The notes under the pieces: generated by a model
What the model was told of the DNA's origin: nothing
The model's input: only the letters and a program-made list of their open reading frames with translations
Databases searched by the model: none
Assembly (NCBI RefSeq): GCF_001721645.1
Contig: NZ_CP017141.1
Span: 1,240,001 to 1,304,000, forward strand
Source of the DNA: Pedobacter steynii
Lineage (GTDB): Bacteria > Bacteroidota > Bacteroidia > Sphingobacteriales > Sphingobacteriaceae
DNA length: 64,000 nucleotides
Reading direction: 5' to 3'
Part shown: one piece after another, positions 1 through 7,285 of the stretch
Position numbering within the stretch: the first letter of the stretch is position 1
How the letters are laid out: the number at the start of each line of letters is the position of its first letter
Translations under genes and position numbers: made by a program

Positions 1-824
1 TCTACAAAAACAGTCAGGTCCAGAACACGGTTACCATATCCCATCCTTAACCACTCTGCGAATTTATCAGCATTTTCGTTTTGCGTATTGGCAACTAACA
101 ATTTGGCATCAATCAGATTTCCATCTGCTAAAAAACTATATTCAGTTGCCTGTTCTTCTGGCAAACCATGTTTTTCCATCAGATAATGCTCAATAACTGC
201 ATTAGAAAGTTTGGGAATTTTAACAATTTGGGTACGCGACAGGAGTGTTGACAAGATTTGTTCCTGATTATTGGCCACCAATAAGAATAAAGTATTTTTT
301 GGTGGTTCCTCGATAATCTTCAACAAGGAATTTCCTTCTTTATCCAAATATTCAGGAAGCCACATGATGAGGACTTTCGTCTCTGCTTCAAAAGCTTTAT
401 AACTCAGTTTTTTTATAATGTCATGACATTCGGCAATATTGATATTGGCCTGCTTGTTCTCAGCACTTAGCTTGGAACGCCAGATATCCATATCAAAATA
501 TGCGTCTTCCAATAACATAGCCCTCCATTCATCCAATACATCCACGGCAATCCGGGCGTCTTTAGAAGCAAAAAAAGGATAGGAAAAATGCAGGTCCGGA
601 TGAATATACCGTTCATATTTCCGACAGGAAGAACAGACTCCACAGCTGTCCTCAGCCTGCTTATCCAGGCAATTTAAGTATTGAGCATAGGCAATAGCCA
701 TAGGTAAAGCGCCACTCCCTTCGCTCGATAGAAACAATTGGGCATGACTCACCCTGTTTTCGGCAACTGTTTGTATCAGTTGCGCCTTAATCTCCTCCTG
801 CCCGATGATATCTTTAAATTGCAT
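1..824 (-). CDS. holB: DNA polymerase III delta' subunit, partial (C-terminus beyond the left edge)
   Basis: This is the clamp-loader subunit delta', a non-catalytic AAA+ protein that helps load the sliding clamp at replication forks. I translated the minus strand from the ATG at 822-824. It opens MQFKDIIGQEEIKAQLIQTV, followed by a degenerate P-loop region (about residues 33-43, SSEGSGALPMA) without the Walker lysine, as expected for delta' rather than tau/gamma. Four cysteines at about 52, 61, 64 and 67 form the zinc module. Further on are the segments LLKIIEEPPKNT and LLSRTQIVKI, typical of clamp-loader subunits. About 274 residues are visible and the frame is still open at base 1. It is divergent from ruvX, 50 bp away. 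Identification rests on motifs and is strong. Confidence 0.9.
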   Translation of the reverse strand, partial: MQFKDIIGQEEIKAQLIQTVAENRVSHAQLFLSSEGSGALPMAIAYAQYLNCLDKQAEDSCGVCSSCRKYERYIHPDLHFSYPFFASKDARIAVDVLDEWRAMLLEDAYFDMDIWRSKLSAENKQANINIAECHDIIKKLSYKAFEAETKVLIMWLPEYLDKEGNSLLKIIEEPPKNTLFLLVANNQEQILSTLLSRTQIVKIPKLSNAVIEHYLMEKHGLPEEQATEYSFLADGNLIDAKLLVANTQNENADKFAEWLRMGYGNRVLDLTVFV

Positions 825-874
825 TTGGTGCAAAATAACAATTTTTTAGATTATTGATTTGCATATTTGCATTT

Positions 875-1291
875 ATGCCTAGAATTCTAGCTTTTGACTA
901 CGGAACCAAACGGATCGGAATTGCCGTGACAGACCCCCTGCAAATTATCGCAACGGGACTGGACACCATACATCCTAAGGATATCATTGAATACCTGAAA
1001 AAATACTTTTTAACCGAGCAGGTAGAGGCCTTTGTGATCGGCGATCCTAAACAAATGGATGGCTCTCCATCTGATTCCGCACAGCATGTGAAAGGGTTTT
1101 CGAAAATTTTAAGAAGAAATTTTCCCGACATCCCTCAGTTCTGGATCGATGAGCGCTTTACCTCTAAACTGGCACACCAGGCTATCATGCAGAGCGGCCT
1201 CAAAAAACAAGACCGTCAAAACAAGGATCGGGTCGATACCATTGCAGCGACAATCATTCTGCAATATTTTATGGAGCAGCCCCGTTTATAG
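875..1291 (+). CDS. ruvX: Putative pre-16S rRNA nuclease / Holliday junction resolvase-like RuvX (YqgF)
   Basis: YqgF/RuvX is a small RNase H-fold nuclease implicated in 5' processing of 16S rRNA, earlier called a Holliday junction resolvase. The protein is 138 aa, the usual length. The N-terminal motif FDYGTKRIGIAVTD carries the first catalytic Asp (residue 8), DERFTS lies in the middle, and the C-terminal segment RVDTIAATIIL supplies the last acidic residue. I start at the ATG at 875; an in-frame TTG at 854 would add seven residues that the family lacks. A near-consensus -7 element (CATATTTG, 862-869) lies 5 nt before the ATG. It is followed 30 bp later by an O-methyltransferase gene on the same strand. 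Confidence 0.93.
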   Translation: MPRILAFDYGTKRIGIAVTDPLQIIATGLDTIHPKDIIEYLKKYFLTEQVEAFVIGDPKQMDGSPSDSAQHVKGFSKILRRNFPDIPQFWIDERFTSKLAHQAIMQSGLKKQDRQNKDRVDTIAATIILQYFMEQPRL

Positions 1292-1321
1292 AACAACAAT
1301 AAGAATGCTTAAAATATAACT

Positions 1322-1957
1322 ATGAGCCTGATTAATGAAGATATGCAGCAGTTGCTGCTCAATTACTGTGAGCCAGAAAGCGAGTTACTCAAAAAGATAG
1401 ATCGGGAAACCAACCTTAAAGTGCTGATGCCAAGAATGCTCTCCGGACATTACCAAGGGAGGGTACTAAGCATGTTGAGCAAAATGATCCGTCCTGACAG
1501 GATTCTGGAAGTCGGGACCTTTACCGGATATGCAACAATCTGCCTTGCAGAAGGATTAACAGAAACAGGCATCATTTATACCCTGGATATCAACGAAGAA
1601 TTAGAGGAAATGGTTCGACGTAATTTTGCTGAATCTCCAGATGCGGAGAAAATCAAATATATCCTGGGCGATGCAACCAAGACAGTCCATGAACTTCAGG
1701 AAACTTTTGACCTTGTATTTATCGATGCAGACAAAAAGAACAATGGTACTTATTATGATCTCATTTTCGATCGTGTGAGGCCAGGAGGGCTTATTATCGT
1801 CGATAACGTATTATGGAGCGGCAAGGTTCTGAATAGCAATCCCGATAACGACACTAAAAATATTACTACATTTAATGATAAAATCGCGGCTGATACCCGT
1901 GTAGAAAAAATGATCCTTCCCGTCAGGGACGGCTTATTTATCATCAGAAAAAAATAG
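1322..1957 (+). CDS. SAM-dependent O-methyltransferase (caffeoyl-CoA/catechol OMT-like)
   Basis: A 211-aa class I methyltransferase of the Methyltransf_3/24 family, which methylates hydroxyl groups of small aromatic or phenolic substrates; bacterial members are often of unknown substrate. The SAM-binding motif I is ILEVGTFTGYATICLAEGL (about residues 61-79). The metal and catalytic acid region IDADKKNN lies near residue 135, and motif PGGLIIVDNVLWSGKV follows. There is no signal peptide, so it is cytosolic. It sits 3 bp before the next gene (a glucosaminidase) on the same strand, probably co-transcribed, but the neighbours do not reveal a substrate. Family assignment is secure, physiological role is not. 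Confidence 0.88.
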   Translation: MSLINEDMQQLLLNYCEPESELLKKIDRETNLKVLMPRMLSGHYQGRVLSMLSKMIRPDRILEVGTFTGYATICLAEGLTETGIIYTLDINEELEEMVRRNFAESPDAEKIKYILGDATKTVHELQETFDLVFIDADKKNNGTYYDLIFDRVRPGGLIIVDNVLWSGKVLNSNPDNDTKNITTFNDKIAADTRVEKMILPVRDGLFIIRKK

Positions 1958-1960
1958 AAT

Positions 1961-2647
1961 ATGATTAAAAAACTATTGTGGGTTTGGCTCAGCGTCACTT
2001 TTATAAGTTTTGCTGCCCGGGCACAAAGTACGGAAGATTATATTGCTGAACGCCTTTCATATGCACAGGAGCTGATGCGGGAACATAAGATTCCAGCGAG
2101 TATTATTCTTGCTATTGCCATTCACGAATCAGCAGCAGGTCAAAGCAAAATTGCCCGCTATATGAATAACCATTTCGGCGTAAAGGGCCCCAATACAAAT
2201 GAGGAAATCCGATCTGCCTATAGGGATTACCCCACAATAGAAGAATCCTATGACCATTTTATTGAATTTCTAAAAAGCAGGTCTTCTTTTAGTCCTTTAT
2301 TTGAAAAGTATGACCAGTATGATTATCGTGGCTGGGCGAGAGGAATTCAGCGTGGAGGTTACGCAAGAAGCCGTTCCTGGGCCTCACAAGTAGTTGGGTT
2401 AATCAAAAAATACGAGCTTTATCAATATGATGAGAGGCCCGACGATTATATAGAACCGGCAGTTGTGGTCTCTACAAAATCAAGAAAAAGATCCGGAAGT
2501 AGCTCCTCCGGAAAAAGATATACAGTTAAAGCAGGAGATAATTTAAGTACAATTGCAAAACGTAACCGTACCACTGCCAAAGCGATCATGAATAAAAACG
2601 GATTAAAGAGTTCAAACCTAAAGCCCGGACAAAAAATAAGACTATAA
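1961..2647 (+). CDS. Secreted glucosaminidase-domain protein with C-terminal LysM
   Basis: A putative peptidoglycan hydrolase of 228 aa. A signal peptide covers residues 1-22 (hydrophobic run ending AARAQS). The mannosyl-glycoprotein endo-beta-N-acetylglucosaminidase-like domain (GH73 type) spans about 30-150 and contains the AIHESAAGQSKIARYMNNHFG segment with the likely catalytic Glu, then a Ser/Lys-rich linker. A single LysM repeat at about 184-228 (YTVKAGDNLSTIAKRN, ending KPGQKIRL) should bind peptidoglycan. The stop overlaps the next ATG by one base (TAATG), so it is probably translationally coupled to its paralogue at 2647. The layout resembles FlgJ-like autolysins; which bond it cuts is inferred from the family only. 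Confidence 0.87.
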   Translation: MIKKLLWVWLSVTFISFAARAQSTEDYIAERLSYAQELMREHKIPASIILAIAIHESAAGQSKIARYMNNHFGVKGPNTNEEIRSAYRDYPTIEESYDHFIEFLKSRSSFSPLFEKYDQYDYRGWARGIQRGGYARSRSWASQVVGLIKKYELYQYDERPDDYIEPAVVVSTKSRKRSGSSSSGKRYTVKAGDNLSTIAKRNRTTAKAIMNKNGLKSSNLKPGQKIRL

Positions 2648-3546
2648 TGAACAAAAGAATATTCCTCCTTGCCCTGATTGTCCCATTCTTCTTTGCTTGT
2701 AAGACGAGAAAATACAGTAAAAATAATAAGGCGATTGAGAAAGCTGCAAACAAAGCGAACCCAAACATTCCATCCTATACCACGCTTAATTATATTGAAA
2801 CCTTCAAATCTGTAGCAATTGAAGAAATGAATGCTTACGGGATTCCTGCAAGCATTACCCTTGCACAGGGCATTATTGAATCCGGTAGCGGCAACAGTAG
2901 TCTGGCTAAATATGCCAACAACCATTTCGGGATAAAATGTACCTCGGAATGGAAAGGAAAAGCTTATTACAAAGATGATGATAAAAGCAACGACTGTTTC
3001 AGAGTCTATAAAGACGCCCGGGAATCCTATAAAGATCATTCTGAGTTTCTTAAAAGAAAACGTTACAGCTTTTTGTTTGAGTTGGATAAAAACGACTATA
3101 AAAACTGGGCCTATGGATTAAAACAGGCAGGGTATGCAACGAATCCAAGGTACCCGGCTATGTTGATCAGTACGATCGAAAAATACGAGTTGCATCAGTA
3201 CGACCAATCGGAATCAGAAAAAGAAAAGTTGAAGAGAGAAGACAAAATCTTTTCAGAGATCAATGCCAACATCCCGCAGGAAAAGAAAAAATTTACACCG
3301 GTAGCCACTCCGCCTTCAAAACAAGTAATCACTACGCCAACGGATACCTCAGCTATTGTAAAGCCAACGGTCATCGGCTCTGTTATTCCCGCTGCCCCGG
3401 CAGAAAAGGTATACACCGTGCAGAAAGGAGATACACTTTATAACTTATCCAAACGATTCAACATCAGTATAGAAGATATAAAAACGCTGAATAACCTTAC
3501 AGAAGAAGGTATCAAAATCGGGCAAAAGCTTGTCTTAGTTAAATAA
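2647..3546 (+). CDS. Lipoprotein glucosaminidase with C-terminal LysM (paralogue of 1961-2647)
   Basis: A 299-aa paralogue of the preceding gene. The N-terminus is a lipoprotein signal peptide with lipobox FFAC (Cys18), so the product should be membrane-anchored. The glucosaminidase domain spans about 50-190 and contains GIIESGSGNSSLAKYANNHF and HFGIKC. A Pro/Thr/Lys-rich linker at about 205-255 leads to one LysM (YTVQKGDTLYNLSKRF, ending GQKLVLVK). The pair thus supplies one free and one lipid-anchored form of the same domain architecture, consistent with cell-wall remodelling at different sites. The start is fixed by the one-base overlap with the upstream stop. The hydrolase role is inferred from the domains. 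Confidence 0.87.
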   Translation: MNKRIFLLALIVPFFFACKTRKYSKNNKAIEKAANKANPNIPSYTTLNYIETFKSVAIEEMNAYGIPASITLAQGIIESGSGNSSLAKYANNHFGIKCTSEWKGKAYYKDDDKSNDCFRVYKDARESYKDHSEFLKRKRYSFLFELDKNDYKNWAYGLKQAGYATNPRYPAMLISTIEKYELHQYDQSESEKEKLKREDKIFSEINANIPQEKKKFTPVATPPSKQVITTPTDTSAIVKPTVIGSVIPAAPAEKVYTVQKGDTLYNLSKRFNISIEDIKTLNNLTEEGIKIGQKLVLVK

Positions 3547-3580
3547 TGTTAATATTTAATCTGCGGATATAGATATCTTG

Positions 3581-3588
3581 TAATTTTG
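3581..3588 (+). promoter_or_regulatory. Bacteroidota -7 element (TAATTTTG)
   Basis: Perfect match to TAnnTTTG, 7 nt before the ATG at 3596. No clear -33 TTG lies at the usual distance. If used, the transcript would have almost no leader. Confidence 0.4.
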
Positions 3589-3595
3589 TACGCTG

Positions 3596-4348
3596 ATGAA
3601 ATATCTAGGTTTATTCTTATTGTTTTCTTTTTTGAGCCTTAAAATTTTTGGACAGAATTCAGGAGTACAGGGCTTTGTTGTGGACAAAGATTCGAAACTT
3701 CGTCTGGCAAAGGTTTATATCTACAATTCTACCAATGATGAAGGAATTTACAATACTCCAAAGGGAGAATTTGCGATAAAAGCGACAGTTGGAGATACCT
3801 TGTTTGCGGTACTACAAGGATATGCTCTAGATACGATTGTATATAAAGGCCAGAAAGCGGTTTATTTTCAATTGAAATCCTTAGGGATTAACTTGAGAGA
3901 AGTTGCCATCATCGGAGATAAATATACGCCCAGAGAACGCCACGAAAAATCCTTAAAGGAATATAAATATGCCCTGGATAAAGGAAAAGCAAAAGACTTG
4001 CTTAACCTTGGAATGGGAGGTGTAGGCTTGGGGATCGACGCGATTTACAACCTGCTCAGCAGGGACGGAAAAAATGCGAGACATTTACAGAAAATTCTGG
4101 AAAGAGATTATAAAGAAGCCATAATTGACTATAGATTTAAGCCAGAATATGTGAAAAGAACCCTGCATATCGGAGACTTTGAAGCAGAAGATTTTATGCA
4201 ACAATACCGGCCCACTTATCAGTTTGCTTTAACGGCGTCTGATTATGCTTTTATTGTTTTTGTGAGAAATAGCTATGCCAGCTATAAGCGAAATCCCGCC
4301 GCTTTCAGGTTGCAGCCCCTGCCCAAATTAACCATTGACCAGTTTTGA
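3596..4348 (+). CDS. Secreted CarboxypepD-like (regulatory beta-sandwich) domain protein
   Basis: A 250-aa envelope protein of unknown function. A Sec signal peptide covers about residues 1-20 (ends KIFGQ). The beta-sandwich like that of TonB-dependent receptor and carboxypeptidase regulatory domains spans about 22-105, recognisable by GFVVDKDSKLRLAKVYIYNS, the Gly-Glu-Phe turn of TPKGEFAI and GDTLFAVLQGY. The C-terminal part (about 115-250) is charged and mostly helical without known motifs. A second gene of similar build is at 26652-27293, so these may be a small paralogous family. Its stop overlaps the TTG start proposed for the next gene by 4 nt. There is no enzymatic prediction. Confidence 0.75.
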   Translation: MKYLGLFLLFSFLSLKIFGQNSGVQGFVVDKDSKLRLAKVYIYNSTNDEGIYNTPKGEFAIKATVGDTLFAVLQGYALDTIVYKGQKAVYFQLKSLGINLREVAIIGDKYTPRERHEKSLKEYKYALDKGKAKDLLNLGMGGVGLGIDAIYNLLSRDGKNARHLQKILERDYKEAIIDYRFKPEYVKRTLHIGDFEAEDFMQQYRPTYQFALTASDYAFIVFVRNSYASYKRNPAAFRLQPLPKLTIDQF

Positions 4349-4680
4349 GGTTTTTCTTTTTGATATGCCCCCGTTTGTCTGCCAATGCCATGGCAATATT
4401 CCCTTTTATTATTTTGCAGAATAAACACCAAAAGGCAAATAAGGCATTAGTCAATCATGAACGGATCCATCTCCGCCAGCAACTGGAACTGCTGATCATT
4501 CCATTTTATCTGTTATATATCCTCAACTACCTCGTCAATCTGATTCGTTTTAGAAACCATTACCTTGCTTATTTCAATATTCGCTTTGAAAGAGAAGCCT
4601 ACGCTAATGAGAATGACCTGGGCTACCTGTCCCGGAGAAAGCTATTCTCCTGGTTCCGTTATCATTCCCAAATGACTTAG
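4345..4680 (+). CDS. Small membrane-associated protein with HExxH motif (putative zinc peptidase)
   Basis: A 111-aa protein I do not recognise by name. It carries HERIH (an HExxH zinc-binding signature) followed by a hydrophobic helix (LLIIPFYLLYILNYLVNLI) and then FEREAYANE, whose Glu could be the third zinc ligand, as in M48/M56 gluzincins where EREA follows a membrane segment. A second hydrophobic stretch lies near the N-terminus. The TTG at 4345 overlaps the previous stop; the first in-frame ATG is at 4390 and would remove 15 residues. All proposed catalytic residues lie after either start. The protein is very short for a peptidase, so it could be a minimal or inactive member. Confidence 0.6.
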   Translation: MRFFFLICPRLSANAMAIFPFIILQNKHQKANKALVNHERIHLRQQLELLIIPFYLLYILNYLVNLIRFRNHYLAYFNIRFEREAYANENDLGYLSRRKLFSWFRYHSQMT

Positions 4681-4751
4681 TTTCCGCTCATTCTGCAATT
4701 AGTTTGCTATTAAACTTTTAATAAGCAACATTTTTGTTTTTCTTTGTAGGA

Positions 4752-5747
4752 ATGAAGATTTTTTATGCCAGCTTATTATTGGTTTTTGTCGTATCCATAA
4801 ATACCTTATCTGCACAGGAGGTAGATACCATTCCAATTGATACTAAAGGTTTAGACATCAAACTAAAACGTAGTCCTCTACCTTCCAGAACAGGAAATTT
4901 AATTTTTAAGCCCGTAACCCTTTCTCCTGTCGTCGTTGATGAGAAAGTAAATTACTGGAAAACAAAGACAGCCATAGGGATCAATGTGAATCAGGCTACC
5001 TTTTCAAATAACTGGAAAGGCGGTGGTGTAAATTCACTGGCTGTTGGTGGACTGGTTAACTATAAAGCAGAATATAGTAAAGAAAATTATAGCTACGTAA
5101 GCGAGGTAATCCTGGAATATGGGAAAATCAAAAATAAAGATCAACTGCAGAAGAAAACCAGAGACCGGATCTTTTGGGATAACAAAGCGGCCATACAAAT
5201 GTCTAAAAACTGGTATTTCTTTGCTTCCATAAACTTTGAATCTCAATTTGATAAAGGATTTAAATATGAGATGAAAGATGGCGTTGAGATTCCTACGCAA
5301 ATTTCCGGATTTATGGCTCCTGGCTATCTGACAGAATCCATGGGTTTTGAGTACAAGCCAAACAAGTATTTTTCTACCAGGATAGGTACCGGTACGGCAA
5401 AGCAAACCTTCGTACTGGATAAAAGCATCTTTATAGACAAAACCCCAAAATTTGGTGTAGACTCCGGCAAAACGTTCAGAAATGAGCTGGCCTTCCAGAT
5501 CGTGAGCAATTTTGAAAAAGAAATCTTCACAAACACCACATTGAAAGCAAGATACCAGATGTTCATTCCCTATGATAGACCATTGGTCCATATAGACCAT
5601 CGCCTCGATATTTCTCTGACCTCGAAATTAAACAGGTTGATGAATGTTTCCTTAAGCGGCATTGGTTTGATGGATAAGGATACCGACAATAGTATACAAG
5701 GGAGTCAGACACTTGCGTTAGGTGTGATGTTTGTCTTCCCACGCTAA
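4752..5747 (+). CDS. DUF3078 outer-membrane-type protein
   Basis: A 331-aa member of DUF3078, a Bacteroidota family of unknown function predicted to form an outer-membrane beta-barrel. I start at the ATG at 4752, which gives a clean signal peptide (hydrophobic run to NTLSAQ); an in-frame start at 4734 would place six extra residues before it. The body is rich in alternating aromatic and polar residues, with the family segment NQATFSNNWKGGGVNSLAVG near residue 80 and WDNKAAIQMSKNWYFFASINF further on. It ends ALGVMFVFPR, so the last residue is not the usual aromatic of a barrel signal, although FVF precedes it. Nothing in the neighbourhood assigns a role. Confidence 0.82.
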   Translation: MKIFYASLLLVFVVSINTLSAQEVDTIPIDTKGLDIKLKRSPLPSRTGNLIFKPVTLSPVVVDEKVNYWKTKTAIGINVNQATFSNNWKGGGVNSLAVGGLVNYKAEYSKENYSYVSEVILEYGKIKNKDQLQKKTRDRIFWDNKAAIQMSKNWYFFASINFESQFDKGFKYEMKDGVEIPTQISGFMAPGYLTESMGFEYKPNKYFSTRIGTGTAKQTFVLDKSIFIDKTPKFGVDSGKTFRNELAFQIVSNFEKEIFTNTTLKARYQMFIPYDRPLVHIDHRLDISLTSKLNRLMNVSLSGIGLMDKDTDNSIQGSQTLALGVMFVFPR

Positions 5748-5786
5748 TACTTTACAAATATTCCCATCTGATTCGGCCAAAATTAA

Positions 5787-5794
5787 TAACTTTG
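5787..5794 (+). promoter_or_regulatory. Bacteroidota -7 element (TAACTTTG) upstream of ffh
   Basis: Perfect TAnnTTTG 37 nt before the ffh ATG, in an 84-bp intergenic gap. No obvious -33 TTG is present. It is the best promoter candidate for ffh. Confidence 0.45.
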
Positions 5795-5831
5795 GCTTTT
5801 ACAAAAAATTGAACACTAAGCATTAAAGAAA

Positions 5832-7172
5832 ATGTTTGAAAATTTACAGGATAAACTAGACCGTGCATTTAAAGTTTTAAAAGGACAAGGCAGTATTACA
5901 GAGATCAACGTGGCGGAAACCATGAAAGAAATCCGTAAGGCTTTATTGGATGCCGACGTAAATTACAAAACAGCGAAAAGCTTTACTGATGAGGTAAAAG
6001 AGAAAGCGCTGGGCTTAAATGTACTTACGGCTGTTTCTCCAGGTCAGTTACTGACCAAAGTAATGAACGATGAGCTAACTGCCCTAATGGGTGGCGAAGT
6101 GACAGAATTAGATCTTAAAACTAATCCAACTATCATACTGATTGCCGGACTGAATGGTGCCGGTAAAACAACTTTCACAGGAAAGCTGGCCAATTACCTG
6201 AAAAGTAAAGGCAAAAAACCTTTATTGGTGGCTGGCGATGTGTACCGTCCTGCAGCAATAGATCAGCTACAAATTCTGGGAGAACAAATCGGAGTTCCTG
6301 TCTACGCAAATATCGAATCTAAAGATCCTGTAGCAATTGCTCTTGAAGGTATTGCTGAAGGAAAGAAACAGCATAGCAATGTAATTATTATAGATACGGC
6401 CGGTCGTTTAGCGATAGACGAGGAGATGATGAACGAAATTGCCGCCGTAAAAGAACATACTAAACCGCACGAAATCCTGTTTGTTGTTGATGCCATGACC
6501 GGACAGGATGCGGTTAATACAGCAAAAGCATTTAACGAAAGATTAGACTTTACCGGAGTAGTTTTAACCAAACTGGATGGTGACACCCGCGGTGGTGCCG
6601 CCCTATCCATCAAATCGGTAGTGAATAAACCCATTAAATTCATCGGTACCGGTGAAAAAATGGAAGCACTGGATGTGTTCTATCCTGAAAGGATGGCTTC
6701 TCGTATCCTGGGCATGGGTGATGTTGTTTCACTTGTTGAACGTGCTCAACAGCAGTTTGACGAGAAAGAAGCGGCGGAACTTCAAAAGAAAATCCGTAAG
6801 AATAAATTTGATTTCAACGATTTCTATAGCCAGATTCAACAGATCAAGAAGATGGGTAATATGAAAGACCTGATGGGTATGATTCCTGGTGTCAGCAAAA
6901 TGATGAAGAACGTGGAGATCGAAGATGATGCTTTTAAGAATGTAGAAGCAATCATTCAATCCATGACTAAATATGAGCGGGAAAACCCAGATAGTATTCA
7001 GCAAAGCAGACGTGCCAGGATTGCCAAAGGTTCGGGAAATAAAATTGAGGATGTTACCAAGCTCATCAAGCAATTTGAAGACATGCGTAAAGTGATGAAG
7101 CAATTCTCAAATCCTGCTGCCGCTGCAAAAATGATGAAAAACATGCCTAAAATGCCGCAAGGCAGGATGTAA
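5832..7172 (+). CDS. ffh: Signal recognition particle GTPase Ffh (SRP54)
   Basis: Ffh binds signal sequences of nascent membrane proteins and, with 4.5S RNA and FtsY, targets ribosomes to the translocon. The protein is 446 aa, a normal length. The N domain covers about 1-90. The GTPase domain has P-loop GLNGAGKTT (106-114), DTAGR, TKLDGDTRGGAALS and the GTGEKMEALDVF closing segment. The methionine-rich M domain runs from about 300 to 446, with MKDLMGMIPGVSKMMKNV and the C-terminal run MMKNMPKMPQGRM. It has its own promoter element and an intrinsic terminator 24 bp after the stop, so it looks monocistronic. Neither the 4.5S RNA gene nor ftsY is recognised in this window. Confidence 0.98.
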   Translation: MFENLQDKLDRAFKVLKGQGSITEINVAETMKEIRKALLDADVNYKTAKSFTDEVKEKALGLNVLTAVSPGQLLTKVMNDELTALMGGEVTELDLKTNPTIILIAGLNGAGKTTFTGKLANYLKSKGKKPLLVAGDVYRPAAIDQLQILGEQIGVPVYANIESKDPVAIALEGIAEGKKQHSNVIIIDTAGRLAIDEEMMNEIAAVKEHTKPHEILFVVDAMTGQDAVNTAKAFNERLDFTGVVLTKLDGDTRGGAALSIKSVVNKPIKFIGTGEKMEALDVFYPERMASRILGMGDVVSLVERAQQQFDEKEAAELQKKIRKNKFDFNDFYSQIQQIKKMGNMKDLMGMIPGVSKMMKNVEIEDDAFKNVEAIIQSMTKYERENPDSIQQSRRARIAKGSGNKIEDVTKLIKQFEDMRKVMKQFSNPAAAAKMMKNMPKMPQGRM

Positions 7173-7196
7173 GGTATTCCTTTAAGAAAAGATATC

Positions 7197-7222
7197 AGCC
7201 CGGCCCTAAAGCCGGGCTTTTT
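7197..7222 (+). terminator. Intrinsic terminator after ffh
   Basis: An 8-bp perfect GC-rich stem (AGCCCGGC, 7197-7204, with GCCGGGCT, 7211-7218) with a 6-nt loop, followed by a T-rich tract. Confidence 0.9.
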
Positions 7223-7285
7223 ATTTTTGCAAAAGCTACCTCCATATGGTATTTGCATATAGATTAGGCAAAACCCCAATTGTAT

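Noticed and set aside
2446..3039. ORF of 197 codons opposite the two glucosaminidase genes
   Set aside because: Phe-rich antisense reading of two conserved coding regions that spans their junction.
5034..5600. ORF of 188 codons opposite the DUF3078 gene
   Set aside because: Antisense to a well-supported gene, with no promoter or recognisable domain.
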